Shown in pieces: positions 35,590 through 47,014 of a stretch of 64,000 nt of DNA (positions are counted from its first letter, which is position 1; each line of letters opens with the position of its first letter). The DNA lies in NCBI GenBank assembly GCA_029204225.1, contig CM055094.1:29250107-29314106 (forward strand), in the 5' to 3' direction. The translations under genes and the position numbers were made by a program. The stretch is from Diphasiastrum complanatum. Taxonomy: Eukaryota > Streptophyta > Lycopodiopsida > Lycopodiales > Lycopodiaceae. The notes under the pieces were generated by a model, which was not told where the DNA came from, did no database searches, and saw only the letters and a program-made list of their open reading frames with translations.

Positions 35590-36290
35590 TAACTAACTGT
35601 GTATCCATGACAGAATGGACTTGGCTCTTCTGGCTTGTCCTCTTGGAAATCTGGTTCTAGGTTGTTTGCCTAGTAAGCAACTTTCACAGACAGATTGATT
35701 AGCTATAGTGACATCATTCATATTCATGTCCTTGACCATTTTGTTATGATGCATATACAAGATTGAGCACATATTTAGATGTCCTAATTTTTGATGCCAT
35801 AAATTAGCAACTGAGCAACTCACAGAAAGTGCAACATCGTGACTCAGTATATGTAAAAATTTCTTTCTCTATAAGCATAGAGGATTTTCTTTGAATTCTC
35901 ATCTAAAATAGTCCATCGCCTAGCAGTAATCAAAGCTCTATAGCCTTGATCAGTGATCTTGCTTATAGACAATAAGTTCTTTGTTAATTTGGATACATAA
36001 AGTACACCATTAAGCTGCCTATGATGCCATCAGAGAATTGTAGTCGAATAGAGCCTTGGCCTTCGACTTGATGTGAATTGGAGTCACCAAAGAAGATGTA
36101 CTTCGATTCTGTATCACCTCCAATCTTCCAACTAAACCATTCATGGACAATGTGTAAGATGAGTCATAGAAGAAAATACAAGAATCAGCCAAAAGAAATC
36201 TCAAAAAGTGGTTTTAATATCAAAGAAGACCAATATCAAAATGAATAACATCTACGATGCTAGCAAGGGATTGTATTCGTTCCCATTCAC
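35590..36290 (-). pseudogene. Copia protease/GAG-pre-integrase relic
   Basis: At 35823-35593 a frame reads SVANLWHQKLGHLNMCSILYMHHNKMV then CESCLLGKQPRTRFP, the zinc-binding GAG-pre-integrase module (H..LGHLN, C..C). Upstream to about 36204 there are decayed protease-like traces (ADSCIFFYDSSYTLSMNG). No intact catalytic DSG is visible. It could be the 5' part of copia D, separated by the repeat copy at 35360. Confidence 0.7.
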
Positions 36291-37513
36291 TATGTAATTG
36301 CATTTGAGTCTATCGTTTGAACTTTCTCCTTCTAGTTTGATTTTCTTATGCACACAAACATGTTGAACCAAGACTTTTGAAATGGGTGAACCGCTAGATG
36401 AAACTTTGCAGTCTAAAATTCTACCTTTCCAAAAGCTCCTATTATCCACATTTGATTTTCTTTTCTCTCTAAAATGCACCTTTTCATGATGGATGTATTG
36501 ATACCATTGAAATTTTCCATAGATACATGGTAACCAAGAGCCATCAAAGTCTTTTTTCTATACAAACAAAAACTGAGGCAATATTTCGTCATGGTCTACA
36601 GTTGCTAGAAGCCATCAGAAAACTAAAAGAGGATGAATACCATAGTTTGAAACTACACAAGGATGAATAGTAGAGTTTGAAACTAAAACTGGATGAATCA
36701 ATAAGAAACCAATAAACCAATTTTTAATAAACATTGTTCATCTTCCCTAAACCACATGTGTTAGCTTAACTATAGTTAGTTCAAAATAGACATATCTTAA
36801 CCACTAGTGCTAAGACTCAGGCACTTGGAAAGCTGTGGACAACAAGTAAAGTCCAATCACAAGTCAAGACCCTACGAGTTTGAATTGTACTACACAAATA
36901 TGATCGAAAAGCTCCAATTTGTTTCTGATCGACGAACAATGTTATGATATTTCATAGGTGTAAATACATAACTAGGATGTGTGTACGTCAAATAGTTGAA
37001 AGTCAAAAATAGTATCTTGACAAAAGGCCCTTTTGGTGCACGAACTACCTCTAATATTGACAAAGATGTTATTAGTTAAGAATCATAAGAGGTTTAACAA
37101 TTTGTTAAATTTGAAAATCAATGTTTTCTAGGATCCACAATAAGGGTGTTCTATCTTTGATGAAATCAAAGATAATGTGGACCTGCTATAAATACTTGTC
37201 ACGACCAGAATATTTAAAAAAAAGACTTGTTATCAAAACACTTGACTATGGCAAACTTGAAATACAATTAGTCAGCCTCAATGGTTAGATCATCAAACCA
37301 AGAACAATGGCTATTTGTCGGCTTCATGGGACCATATCCCTACGTCAGCTGATGTGCATTTTAGATCTAAAGCCAACAACTGAAAGAACATATCAGTTTC
37401 TTGACGCACAAAAGCTATATTTGTTATGCGTGCCTTGTAACAATAAACAGGTAGGACTGTTACAAACAAAGCATTAAATACCAGTTAATAAATTACTCAC
37501 CATGCTTTTGTTT
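36291..37513. other. No gene recognised
   Basis: AT-rich. A short threefold repetition of GGATGAAT with GTTTGAAACTA occurs near 36630-36700. No coding or structural signal was recognised. Confidence 0.5.
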
Positions 37514-37521
37514 CCCTGAAT

Positions 37522-38338
37522 CATAGTTGCAACGAATCGCGATTCGTTGGGTCTGCGATTCGCGGGTCGCGATTTTGCGAATCGCAATTCGCGACCCAGA
37601 ATCGCAAAAAAAAAAAAAAAAAAAAATGGAAAAATAGCTTATTGCTGAAAATTTTTTAGGGGATCAATGGTCAAACCAGCGTTTTGCCTCTCATAAGTGC
37701 CGTAGATGAGGCACAAACAGACCTTATTTTCAGTAGCTATCTAGTTGTCATTTGCTCTGGTTTTCAGTAAATGTGAATGCTACAGTTTGGACTATCAACT
37801 GTATGGATGATGATCACTTTTGCAATTGGTTCACTGGAGATGTGAGTGCAATGTACATACAGTTGGGGGCATAAATATTGGACCCTTCTCGGCGCGTATT
37901 TGGACCCCATTTTTATCTACAGGGGGGCGGTGGCATTTTTATGTACAGTGTCTATATAACAAGAAGCTCTAGGGGGTTCGGGGGACAGTAGCCCCCTGGG
38001 AAACGGGGGGTTTGGGGGGCAACGCCCCCCAACGGCGGGGTCCGGGGGCTGCCGGTAGACCACGGCCCCGACGGTAAGGCCTCTTCATGATTTGGCCTTC
38101 CAACTCCCCGAGTGAAAACGCACTTTTTGGTGTTTCGCACCCGAAACAGTCGGCAAACTACACAATCATAATCCCCTCGATCAGAGCTTTCATCTGATAC
38201 CCATATTGCCTAAAAAAAATTCAAAAAAAAAAAAAAAATCGATTCTACCCGATTCTGGGAAAATCCCGAATCGCAAATCGGAATCGAGATTCTGATCGCG
38301 ATTCTGAATCGCGATTCGGGAATCGCGCTGCAACTATG
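37522..38338. mobile_element. Non-autonomous hAT-like DNA transposon
   Basis: An 817-bp segment with 10-bp terminal inverted repeats CATAGTTGCA...TGCAACTATG, flanked by the perfect 8-bp direct repeat CCCTGAAT (37514-37521 and 38339-38346). An 8-bp target duplication with a GTTGCA-containing terminus is the signature of the hAT superfamily. Both subterminal regions are packed with GAATCGCGATTC-type palindromic words, followed inwards by A-runs. The centre is unusually G/C-rich (37920-38080, with runs of G). No transposase ORF is present. Confidence 0.9.
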
Positions 38339-38346
38339 CCCTGAAT

Positions 38347-39240
38347 ATACCTCAGGAAAATACAAATGACCAGTACATTACAAACATACAACATTATGGA
38401 AAATATGTATCATACGAGCTTCATTCAGCCACTACGTTGAGCCACTATCTTCAAATACATTCGTAACACTAAACTCTTCCAAAAAATTAGGTTCTTAAAC
38501 TAGGAATGAGCACATCAAATTGAAGGTTTTATCCTAGGGCTTCAGGTCAATGAAATTATGCGAATAAAAAATCACGTCGAACTGTTTTCAAAAAGGAAAA
38601 AATTCACAAGATCATACAAAAAACTCAGCATGCAGCTGGTTTTCTACTTTCAGTATGCATTACCCAATTCTACCGCTTACAAGTCTTTCATGTTTGTTCT
38701 TGTGTCTGGTACAATGAGAGAAAGGTTCTTTAGGTACAATGAGAGAAAGGTTCTTTAGGTTTAAGCCAGTGCGCATTCGGCAAAGTATACTAACGGAATA
38801 AGCAAGTTTTCTCAAAAATCGATATTATAAATATTTGACGATTTTTTATTCAAGCACATAAACCCTTTCATGAGTAAAAGTTTTCGAAAAACTCAGTTGT
38901 TCTATAAAATGCAGATGTTTTGAGGATAACTCAAAAGAGGTTTTCCGAGCACTCGTTTAACCCAAATCAAGTGAATTAAGTATGTCACACATGGACACAG
39001 ATATTGACAAAATTTGATAATAATCATGCAAATTTGCATCTACATGGAATTAGAACACTCAATTCATCCCAAAAACTGGAAAATCCACATTTCCGAAATA
39101 TTCTTGAAGGAACCAAAATGGCAAAAATATCAGACTCCATTAAAATAATACCATTAAAATGGCAAAGATCAGACTTAGATATAAATATATTAACAACTAG
39201 CTAGTCTTGCTTGAACATATTACTACTCACTCACTTCCCT
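38347..39240. other. No gene recognised; contains a 25-bp tandem pair
   Basis: AT-rich sequence downstream of the host gene. The only structure seen is GTACAATGAGAGAAAGG-plus-8 repeated exactly at 38709-38733 and 38734-38758. Confidence 0.5.
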
Positions 39241-39754
39241 TATACAACCTACAGGAGAGCGTCACCTGCAGTGTTCACAAGGCCTCTTGCATGTTGACAT
39301 TACAGTAGGATACAAATTTTTCTGTACAACTATTTGCCGTAAAAATCGAAAGAGCTATATCTAGCTCAAATGTACAGGATGAAAACCGGGTTGTTAATGT
39401 AGGCTCTGCGTTACCATTCCCCAGCTGCTACTTGGCTGAACTGTACACGACGGTCTTTGAAGCTGGATCATCACAAAACTTCTACAAGTTGGTAGTTCAA
39501 CTAGCCCACGCCTGAAACCCATATGTTCAGGTGTATTTCTCCGATGAAGTCCAAAAAAACTCCCGTGTTACTGATTACCCAATTTCTACACGATTTATGT
39601 GAAGATATTCCAGGACCAGTAAAAAGGCCGGCCCAATATCACCTCACAACAGCTACATACCTCTTCAATAACGAATACCTAAAATCTTTTTTGTATAAAA
39701 ATTTGTGACAAGGGGAAGGACCTTAGAAACTAAACTAAACCTTCACAAAATCCC
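39241..39754 (-). other. Probable 3' UTR and downstream flank of the host gene
   Basis: It follows the stop codon of the host gene on the minus strand and has no competing ORF. The polyadenylation site cannot be fixed from sequence alone. Confidence 0.4.
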
Positions 39755-40850
39755 CTAAGCTCGAGCTGAAACGCTACACCGTGAATCGGAACCAGCAAAA
39801 GCAAAGCCTTCCACTCGCACCAGTGGCTTTCCTCCACGAGACGATTCACAAGAATTTGGCTGAGATAATACAGATGGTGACGGGGTGAATCTTTGATGGA
39901 TGAACTGTACATCATGTATAAGAGGATTGCTCGAGCGACTTGGAGGTGAACCGCAAAAATAAGGCGGAGAGCACGCTGAAATGGGAGACTCTCCTAGTCC
40001 ACCCTGCAAAACATTTTCAGGCAATTAAAGGATTTTAAAGAAATGCAAGATTACGGAAAGTATTCAAGTGGATTTAAAAGGTGCAACAGAGGAAGTGATG
40101 CACGAAGAGTGCAAGAGTACCTTGCTGAGAAATATATCCAAAATTTCAAAGCCTGGATCTGCATCTGCACGAGAGACGGAATGGCTGCAGGATGAGCAAG
40201 AAACACAGAACAGATGAGTACCACGGTAAAGCTGATAATTGTCTACTAAGCTGGAAGCCTCAGATACCGACCAACGCACGCCTCACTAATTCAACAAAAC
40301 TATCAAGCACAAAAATCACCAAGCTCCAATGTCTGCAAAGTAGACGATGCTCCTAAAACAGTTTGCATGATATAACTAGCCTCAAAAAAAAAAAATACAT
40401 CAAAAAACGCCCAGAATTAACGGTGAATTATAAACCATAAAAATGTTACATAGAAAAGCCATGAGGAGAAATTTAGTCTAGAACACTTCTCGTTACGTAT
40501 TTAAAAAATTACTATTCAAACAAGTGCTTCTGCAAGCCCTGCAATGAGAGCTTTTTCCCAAATCACTAGAAGAGGATAAACCGCTAGGAAATTTACCGAG
40601 ATAACATTTTGGAAAATGGGATTCCAAGAAATTACCTTCGTGGCCTTCGAGGGATTTTTAAGACATCTGGACAAGGATATAACATGTGGGCCACTCTTCG
40701 TGGCTTCGGACAAATGACTTCCTCATCAGATCCCTCTACATGATATCCAGGTCTGAACCATCTGCGCTCGCTCATTTCTGCTCGATTTTCAAGCGTAGAG
40801 ATTGCAGTAAGTTGCTGTACTTTTCCAAGCTTTCCTGCGTAAATTTCCAT
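39755..40850 (-). CDS. Plant-specific protein of unknown function, three coding exons
   Basis: Coding exons on the minus strand are 40850-40636, 40184-40121 and 40003-39755 (215+64+249 nt, 175 residues plus TAG). All junctions are canonical: AAG|GTAATT...CCTGCAG|CC and AAG|GTACTC...TTTTGCAG|GG. Phases match, giving one clean frame. The ATG at 40850 (context TCCATGG) was chosen because the exon's upstream part has no compatible start in the exon before it. Residues about 45-52 read [11 protein letters not shown]. Then comes [11 protein letters not shown] at exon 2. Exon 3 has [23 protein letters not shown]. This motif order matches a small land-plant family of uncharacterised proteins of 150-200 residues, from memory of Arabidopsis homologues. 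No transmembrane segment or signal peptide is evident. Introns are 451 and 117 bp. It is the only intact host gene seen here. Confidence 0.85.
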
Positions 40851-41559
40851 GGACTGCTTCAACCCTGCACAAGGAAGAGATTGTCACGACACACGTTTTG
40901 CTCTAAAATCCTAACTTACGACGAAGGTTAGAAAAATTCTAGCAGACCGATAGCCTAAAGTTGCAAGATAAGGGGTGAACCAGAGATATTATTGTTTGCA
41001 TTTACATCAAATGTTCTCTGTTGGGAGCATCGGTGTGTAGCTATGCCAAAATTACATTACAGACTTGAATTTGTTCCATGCAGTATGAATGAGAACACTA
41101 AATAAAAGAGAAAATTTCAACAAAAGCTCATTGATGAAGTGTAGCCATGACCCATAAAATCCATCCCCTCATGATGTGAGACAACGTAACCAGGCGCTTC
41201 AGAGAATGAGACTTCAATGCAATTATACAATAGTTAGAGCTCCAAAGAGCTGCGAAAGAAAAAAGCCATAAAAATACTTGGTAAAGTACACGACAAGCTA
41301 AACCGTCCTCAAGCTTAAGGATCAGGGCCCACACTCGTAACTGATGAACGAAAGAATGGTTAACCACTGGCTTCAGTTTTAAAAAAGGTTTGAAAGGTTT
41401 TGGAAATAGCTTGTTATAAAGCAAGATCTCAACGTTCTAAAAAGCCGAAAATCAAACAGGGCACCCCTGCTATAATACTCAACAGCAAGTCTCCCATACC
41501 TAAACCGAAAAAAAATTAATATCTTTGAAAGTAGAATCTTAAATTGCCGTGAAGATGAT

Positions 41560-42660
41560 TAGGAACAGAGCGAGTTTGAAGACCAGGTGACGCATTTTGA
41601 AAATGAAAACCTTATCTCTGAGTCTGAAGACCAGGTGACACAAACCTTATCTCTGAAAGAGCTTAAAATTCTCAGAATAGAAACAGTCCTCGGACAATAG
41701 TTTCAGAAATGAATGAAACATTAAGATAAGTGTAAGATTAAAAACAGACGTAGAATTATATCTTCAGAAACGAATGAAACCTGAAGACAGTAGTAAGATC
41801 AGAAACAGACATGGGATAATAATTACAGAAATGGTCAATGAAACGTGAAGGCAAATGTAAGCTTAGAAACCGACCTCGGGTAATATTTTCAAGAATGAAG
41901 CAAACATAAGGACAAGTGTGAGATCAGAAACAGATGTTGGGCAGTAGTTTCAAAAATGAAAAAAATATGAAGACAGGTGGAAGATCAGAAACAGACATCA
42001 CATTATAGTTTCAAAAATGAATAAAACGGGAAGACAAGTGTAAGATCAGAACGGACATCGCATAATACTTTCAAAAGTGAAGGAAAAAGACGATAATATC
42101 GCATAAAAGTTTAAAAAACGAATGAATCATGAAGACAAGTATAGTGATTTGTGAAGGAAAATGATACCGGCACATTATACAATGCAAAATCTAGAAAACA
42201 GACTTCGGATAATAGTGTCAGAAACCAATGAAACATGAAGACAGGAGTAAGATCAGAAACAGACCTCGGATAATAGTTAGAGAGATGGTGAACGAAACAT
42301 GAAGGCAAATGTAAGACTGGAAACATGAGACATCGTGTAGTAGTTTAAAAGATGAAGAAAACAGAGGATAATAGTTTCAAAAGTGAAGGAAATGTGAAGA
42401 CAAGCGTAAGATCAGAAACAAACATCACAAATAGTCTACAAACTGAAAGAAACATAAAGACAAGTGTAAGATCAGAAACGGACATGCATAATAGTTTCAA
42501 AAATGAAGGAAAAATAAAGATTAGTGTAGGATCAGAAACGGACATCGCATAATAGTTTCAAAATGACTGTAAGATTGGAAACAGACATCGGAGGAAAGTT
42601 TCAAAAACGAATGAATCATGAAGGCAAGTATGGTAAATTCTGAAAGAATATGAAACCGAC
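41560..42660. repeat. Degenerate ~60-bp minisatellite inside the 5' intron
   Basis: The core GATCAGAAACAGACATC recurs with variants at about 41921, 41982, 42043, 42251, 42411, 42470 and 42530. Spacing is 59-61 bp in the regular parts. Between cores lie AATAGTTTCAAAAATGAA and GAAGACAAGTGTAAG. More diverged copies extend leftwards to about 41560. Confidence 0.85.
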
Positions 42661-42812
42661 ACAATAAACAATGCAAAATCTAGAAAATAAAGAGAAGAGC
42701 GGATGATGCCATGAGAAAAAAGTTCAGCCATACCCTCGCACTCCACGATCCAAACAAATATCGATGCAGTGAAGGCTGCGCAGAATCCTTAGATCGCAAC
42801 AGACGAATCCTT

Positions 42813-42815
<3 letters not shown>

Positions 42816-42845
<30 letters not shown>
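42816..42845 (-). repeat. (CTG)10 in the probable 5' UTR exon
   Basis: Ten uninterrupted CAG units on the plus strand, CTG in the transcript sense. It lies about 80 bp upstream of the proposed donor. If an ATG at 42931 were used it would be read as a poly-Cys run, which argues for UTR. Confidence 0.95.
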
Positions 42846-42846
<1 letters not shown>

Positions 42847-42934
42847 CGAGAAGAGAACGAAAAAAAAAGAGACTAGAATCGAGGGGAGGATGAAGAAGGT
42901 GACGAGCCAGACCTCCTTGGCCGGTATTCATTTC

Positions 42935-43260
42935 TGCAGGCTCGATGCTTACCGGCTGTAGCCTGTGGAAAGGCGGTTCAAAGGCTTGGGCGACCGCCTA
43001 CGCCGGTTTACTCGGCGCGGAGTTGGTCAGCCCAACCACCGCCTCCGGCGTAGAAGTGCAAGAAAAGGCAAAGAATTTTGCGGTCGCCACCCCCTTTTCC
43101 TGGGACAGCGCTTTCCAGCCCAGGAGTGGCCAATCCCTGGCTGCCATTTGGCCACCGTACACCACGTGGCACGATCCTGTGTCCCCACCTCACATCGACG
43201 GCTGCGGATAGACTCCTCCCAAAACGGGTATGGCGTAGGCAGCACGGCGCTCTAAAGCCC
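42935..43260 (-). promoter_or_regulatory. GC-rich, CpG-rich promoter region of the host gene
   Basis: It is clearly more GC-rich than its surroundings and directly upstream of the proposed first exon. Overlapping open frames here on both strands are explained by base composition. No convincing TATA box was seen. The start site is not fixed. Confidence 0.5.
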
Positions 43261-43590
43261 TTCAAAAAGAAAAGAAATAACCCGTCGCATGTCATCACAA
43301 GGACACCTGCTCAAATAAAAAAGGCACCACGGACCCCGTCAAAAAGAAACGTAGCAATCCGTCAAACATTCTGTTCAAAGAAAAGGCTCCACGCCACGGA
43401 GACGGAGCCCTTCAAGAAGGAACCCAACGATCCGTCATACATTTCGGCCTGTCAATGCGAGGACACCTGCTCATAGCAGATGGCTGAAGGCAGCCCTTCA
43501 AAGAAAGAAGAAAGAGCCTTTCAAAAACGAGAAGGAAGAACCCGTCAAACATTTCTGCTTGTCATGAAAAGGACACCTGCTCATTAAAGA
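43261..43590. repeat. Repeated boxes upstream of the host gene promoter
   Basis: GGACACCTGCTCA occurs exactly three times (43301, 43461, 43571). CCCGTCAAA/CCGTCAAACATT words and CCCTTCAA-A-rich stretches are interleaved between them. The box contains the E-box form CACCTG. The pattern is a degenerate tandem array with units of 110-160 bp. Confidence 0.85.
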
Positions 43591-43599
43591 AATCCTTCG

Positions 43600-46500
43600 C
43601 GAGACGATATGTAGGGGTCTTAAGGGCCAGCCCTTTAATTAAAGGTCAGGTACCAAGGGTAGCTGTATGCATGTACTTTACAACTGTTATACAATCAACA
43701 ATGCATGTGCATTTTGCAATTTATGTTCATTCATGGAAAGAGGGGGGGACCAGGGGGTTCATTCATGCTTTTTAAGTTTGTCTCATTTAAAATATTTATT
43801 TTGTATTCATTTTTTTGAGCTTTGGTGAGCAATGCCAAGGTGTTAGAAAGTAGTACCTTCCTTCATTGATGTATTCTATGATGTGTGACATTAAAACAAG
43901 GAACTCTTTATGAGGAGGCTAGAGCATTGATTGGTAGTAGGTGCTAGTGCTTATCTCATGGGTAGTAGGTACTATTGCTACTCCATACCTACCAACTTGG
44001 TAATGTGTCTCTTGGAATTGACCTACTAGTGATTCTCCATGTGCCTTACCAACTTGGGTGTGTACCTCTTTGAAGTGATTGAAAAAGGCACTAGTAGGTA
44101 CATCCTATTTTTCAGGTATGGTCACACTCCCCTATAGGTAGGACTCATTAATGATGCTAGACAACATTATTAATTGCAAGATTTTTTCCTCTAACAAGTT
44201 TTTTCTTTGGAGTGACTACTCTAGTACAGATTATGCTAATGGTGAGAAAGTGAGAAACCCCATTTGTTCATGCTTTGAGGTCACACCAATGGTGAACCCC
44301 TTTGAAGGGGCTTTTTCTTTTAAATAGCCAAGGCCCTTAGAGCAATGGTGAGCCTCCTAGAAGGAGCCTTTTCTTTTCAATTGCCAATACCCTCACTTAT
44401 TTGTCATTTACCAAATGGACAAGTATAGTTACTTAAAGGGACTGGGGGCTCCGGCCACCATAATTCATGTTCTCGACCTTTTTCCAATGAGGGTCGTTTC
44501 AAACTCTCAACGTCCTTTTGCCTAGCCCTTTACTTGCTGCCACTTTTTGAATCTTGGTAAGTGAGTTGACAAGCAATGGACCAAACTTGCTTTGTAAGCA
44601 CTAAATGGAGAGCCACAATTTGATTGGTCAGTTTGAATCCGAGCCATATCATTGGTCCAATTTTCTTAAGTTGCCCTTGGCAACTCAACAGGCCAAGCAA
44701 TGTCCCTAGATCCAACACAATGGGATTGAGTTGCCCATATGTGGCAAGGGTCCCTCATCTCCCACATGGTGTCAACTCAATATTAGTCTGAAAAGGGGAG
44801 AGACCCATCTTTTCTCACTTGACCAATGGGAGAACTCCATTTTGCATTTAGGGCTTGCTAGATAATGTGCAGTCTTAAACTACCCTTAATATCTCTAAAT
44901 ATCGCTTGAAGCTATGAAATCGTCACCTTATAACGAAGAGCTTGACACACACTCTCACAAGAAAGTGATCAATTCTAGGCACATAATCTAGCTAGAACAA
45001 TAAGGTTAAAAAAAATCAATGAACCTCAGTAGCAAAACCATTGAATGTTGTTGGAATAGTAAGTATTTAATGTCAACTTTGTTGGTTGTAATAAGTGCTC
45101 AACAATGCACCTTGAATAACAAGCTAATGAATATAACAAAAGTGCTGCTAATAGTATAAGATAAACAAGTAATACTCCTAAGTGGAATAAGACTTAGCTA
45201 AAGAGGACTAGAGGACTAGCTAAAGAGGACTAGAGGTCAAGAGTTGTGAATGATCACCCTTCTCCTCCTCCTCCTCCTCTTTTAACTTGGCTACATGAGG
45301 CCATTTTTTGTGGCCCATGAACTTGAAAACTGATAGAATGTAGCTCGAATAGAGGGATACAATTTGTTCTTGAGTACATAAGGCAAATTGTCGTTTTGCA
45401 TAACACATCGATAAACTAGTCGTTGAATGTTGCTTAGTTATAATGAGACGTGACAAACAAAATATTTGCATAGACTAGAGAATGCATTGCTCAGATGGTT
45501 GTTCACATATTATTTTTGGTGCACATTGACTAGACCTTGATTTGAGAAAACGTATAGTATTAAGAGCATAGATTATGCAGACAAACACAGTCATCATCAG
45601 GCATCGATGCTTAAGTCATGTAGTCATCAAGTGCTATGTGGTGTTATGCATTAGGCATTTCATCTTTTAAAGAAAATACAATAGAATCATTTTCAAGTCA
45701 ATTGTACCCACTGATTTATAAGGTGGTAAGAAGAAAATGGTGTAGAGTTTGAATGTATGTGTGTTTTTCTTTGTAGTGACTCGATAAAATGTCGCATCCA
45801 TGATTATGCAATGGATGATACAGTCTAAATTTCACTAAATAGATTGTAATTTGTCTCTTATGATAATTGAAGGCTAAGTACCATCAATGTTTGTGATGGA
45901 TCTTGATATTTGTTTATATAGTAGTATTTTCACAAGTTCTTCATTTATGGATTCACTAACCACTAACTATTGTTTTTGCAGATAACTATGGGTTTGATTT
46001 TTATGCAACTATAAATAGATAATGAAAGTAAGCCATTACACAGACTCCCAATTGTCAAAGTTTATATATGTCATGTATTTAGGGTTTGTTCTTATGACTG
46101 TTAGACTCCTTCGTGCTAGAACAAAAAATGCCTCTACTCAAGGCATTTTAAAGTATCGTTCTTAAAAAAAAAAATCCATATCTTAAAATATGCTTCAAAA
46201 TCAACATTTACACAATGGCTAGATTGACATATGCTATCGTTGTCAATAATCTTGTATGTTGATTGACACACACGATACAATAAGAATGGCTAGCTAGCTA
46301 GCTACACTTTGTGAGGATGGAGTTTTGCACTTCTTTTCCACCCTTTTATATCAAGAATTTAGAACACACATATACAAAAGCACAAAACTAGTAGAAAAAT
46401 TTTACTTATAGCTCGGACATGCACATCATCCCATTGTGGACTTTTTGGAAAGTTGCAATGGTTAGAGAAAATATGGGCCCAAAGAGGGCCCTATAAGAAA

Positions 46501-47010
46501 TGCCATGTAGGAGAGAGAAAAATAACAATTAAGTAATTAAAATATCATTTTTAAACTTCTTTATGCATTTGCCCACACTACTTTCCATGAAAATGAATGT
46601 ACCTTATTTTAGCCACATCAAACGTTATTGGTGCTTAACCGTAGTTAAAATATAATTTTTCAAAATGTCGAAATATTCCCTCCCAATAGTTGGAAACACT
46701 CAAAAATTCAAATTAGAAGTGACATCTCAGAAATAAAGCTACTACCATATCTATCTCTAGGGTCGAATAAGTGTTTAGCGCCATTTCCAGCTCTGTTATT
46801 GTCATTGTGCTTTAAATCTCAGAAAATGCTTCCACACCATGACCCTCTGTGATAGAAGGAAGAACAAAAAGAAAAGAAAAAAAAAAGTGTCTTGAAATAG
46901 TCTATATTTTTTGTAATACCAAATTCATGCAAAAAAGATAGCATACTAGAATCAAAATTAGACATTGCTAAAAAAATTACTAGAAAAATGAAGGTTGACA
47001 AAATAATTAA
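43600..47010. other. No gene recognised
   Basis: No ORF with family features was found. A 56-bp degenerate direct repeat (44286-44341 and 44342-44397, CAATGGTGA...CTTTTTCTTTT) and a GCTAGCTAGCTAGCTA run at about 46293 are the only structures noted. Parts (44400-44820) look like moderately GC-rich repeat-derived DNA. Confidence 0.5.
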
Positions 47011-47014
47011 CAAC

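Larger units (their letters stand above)
40851..42934 (-). other. Probable 5' non-coding exon and 1.9-kb 5' intron
   Basis: The first coding exon has an acceptor (CTTGTGCAG|GG) at 40865/40864, so an upstream exon exists. The best candidate runs from about 42930 to 42734 (donor AGG|GTATGG), giving an intron of 1869 bp. Joining these would put a stop directly after any ATG-led frame of the first exon, so the exon is taken as 5' UTR, possibly with an upstream ORF. The intron holds a minisatellite and the exon a CTG repeat. Confidence 0.55.

Noticed and set aside
41560-42660. Regular ~60-bp array as a CRISPR
   Set aside because: Units are degenerate throughout with no constant repeat and unique spacers, and this is plant DNA.
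42680-42931. Minus-strand frame with a poly-Cys run
   Set aside because: The poly-Cys is the CTG microsatellite; the frame would stop right after splicing to the first coding exon, so it is UTR or at most an upstream ORF.
42945-43476. Overlapping plus- and minus-strand open frames up to 132 codons
   Set aside because: They coincide with the GC-rich promoter and box repeats of the host gene, overlap in several frames at once and show no family motif; base composition explains them.
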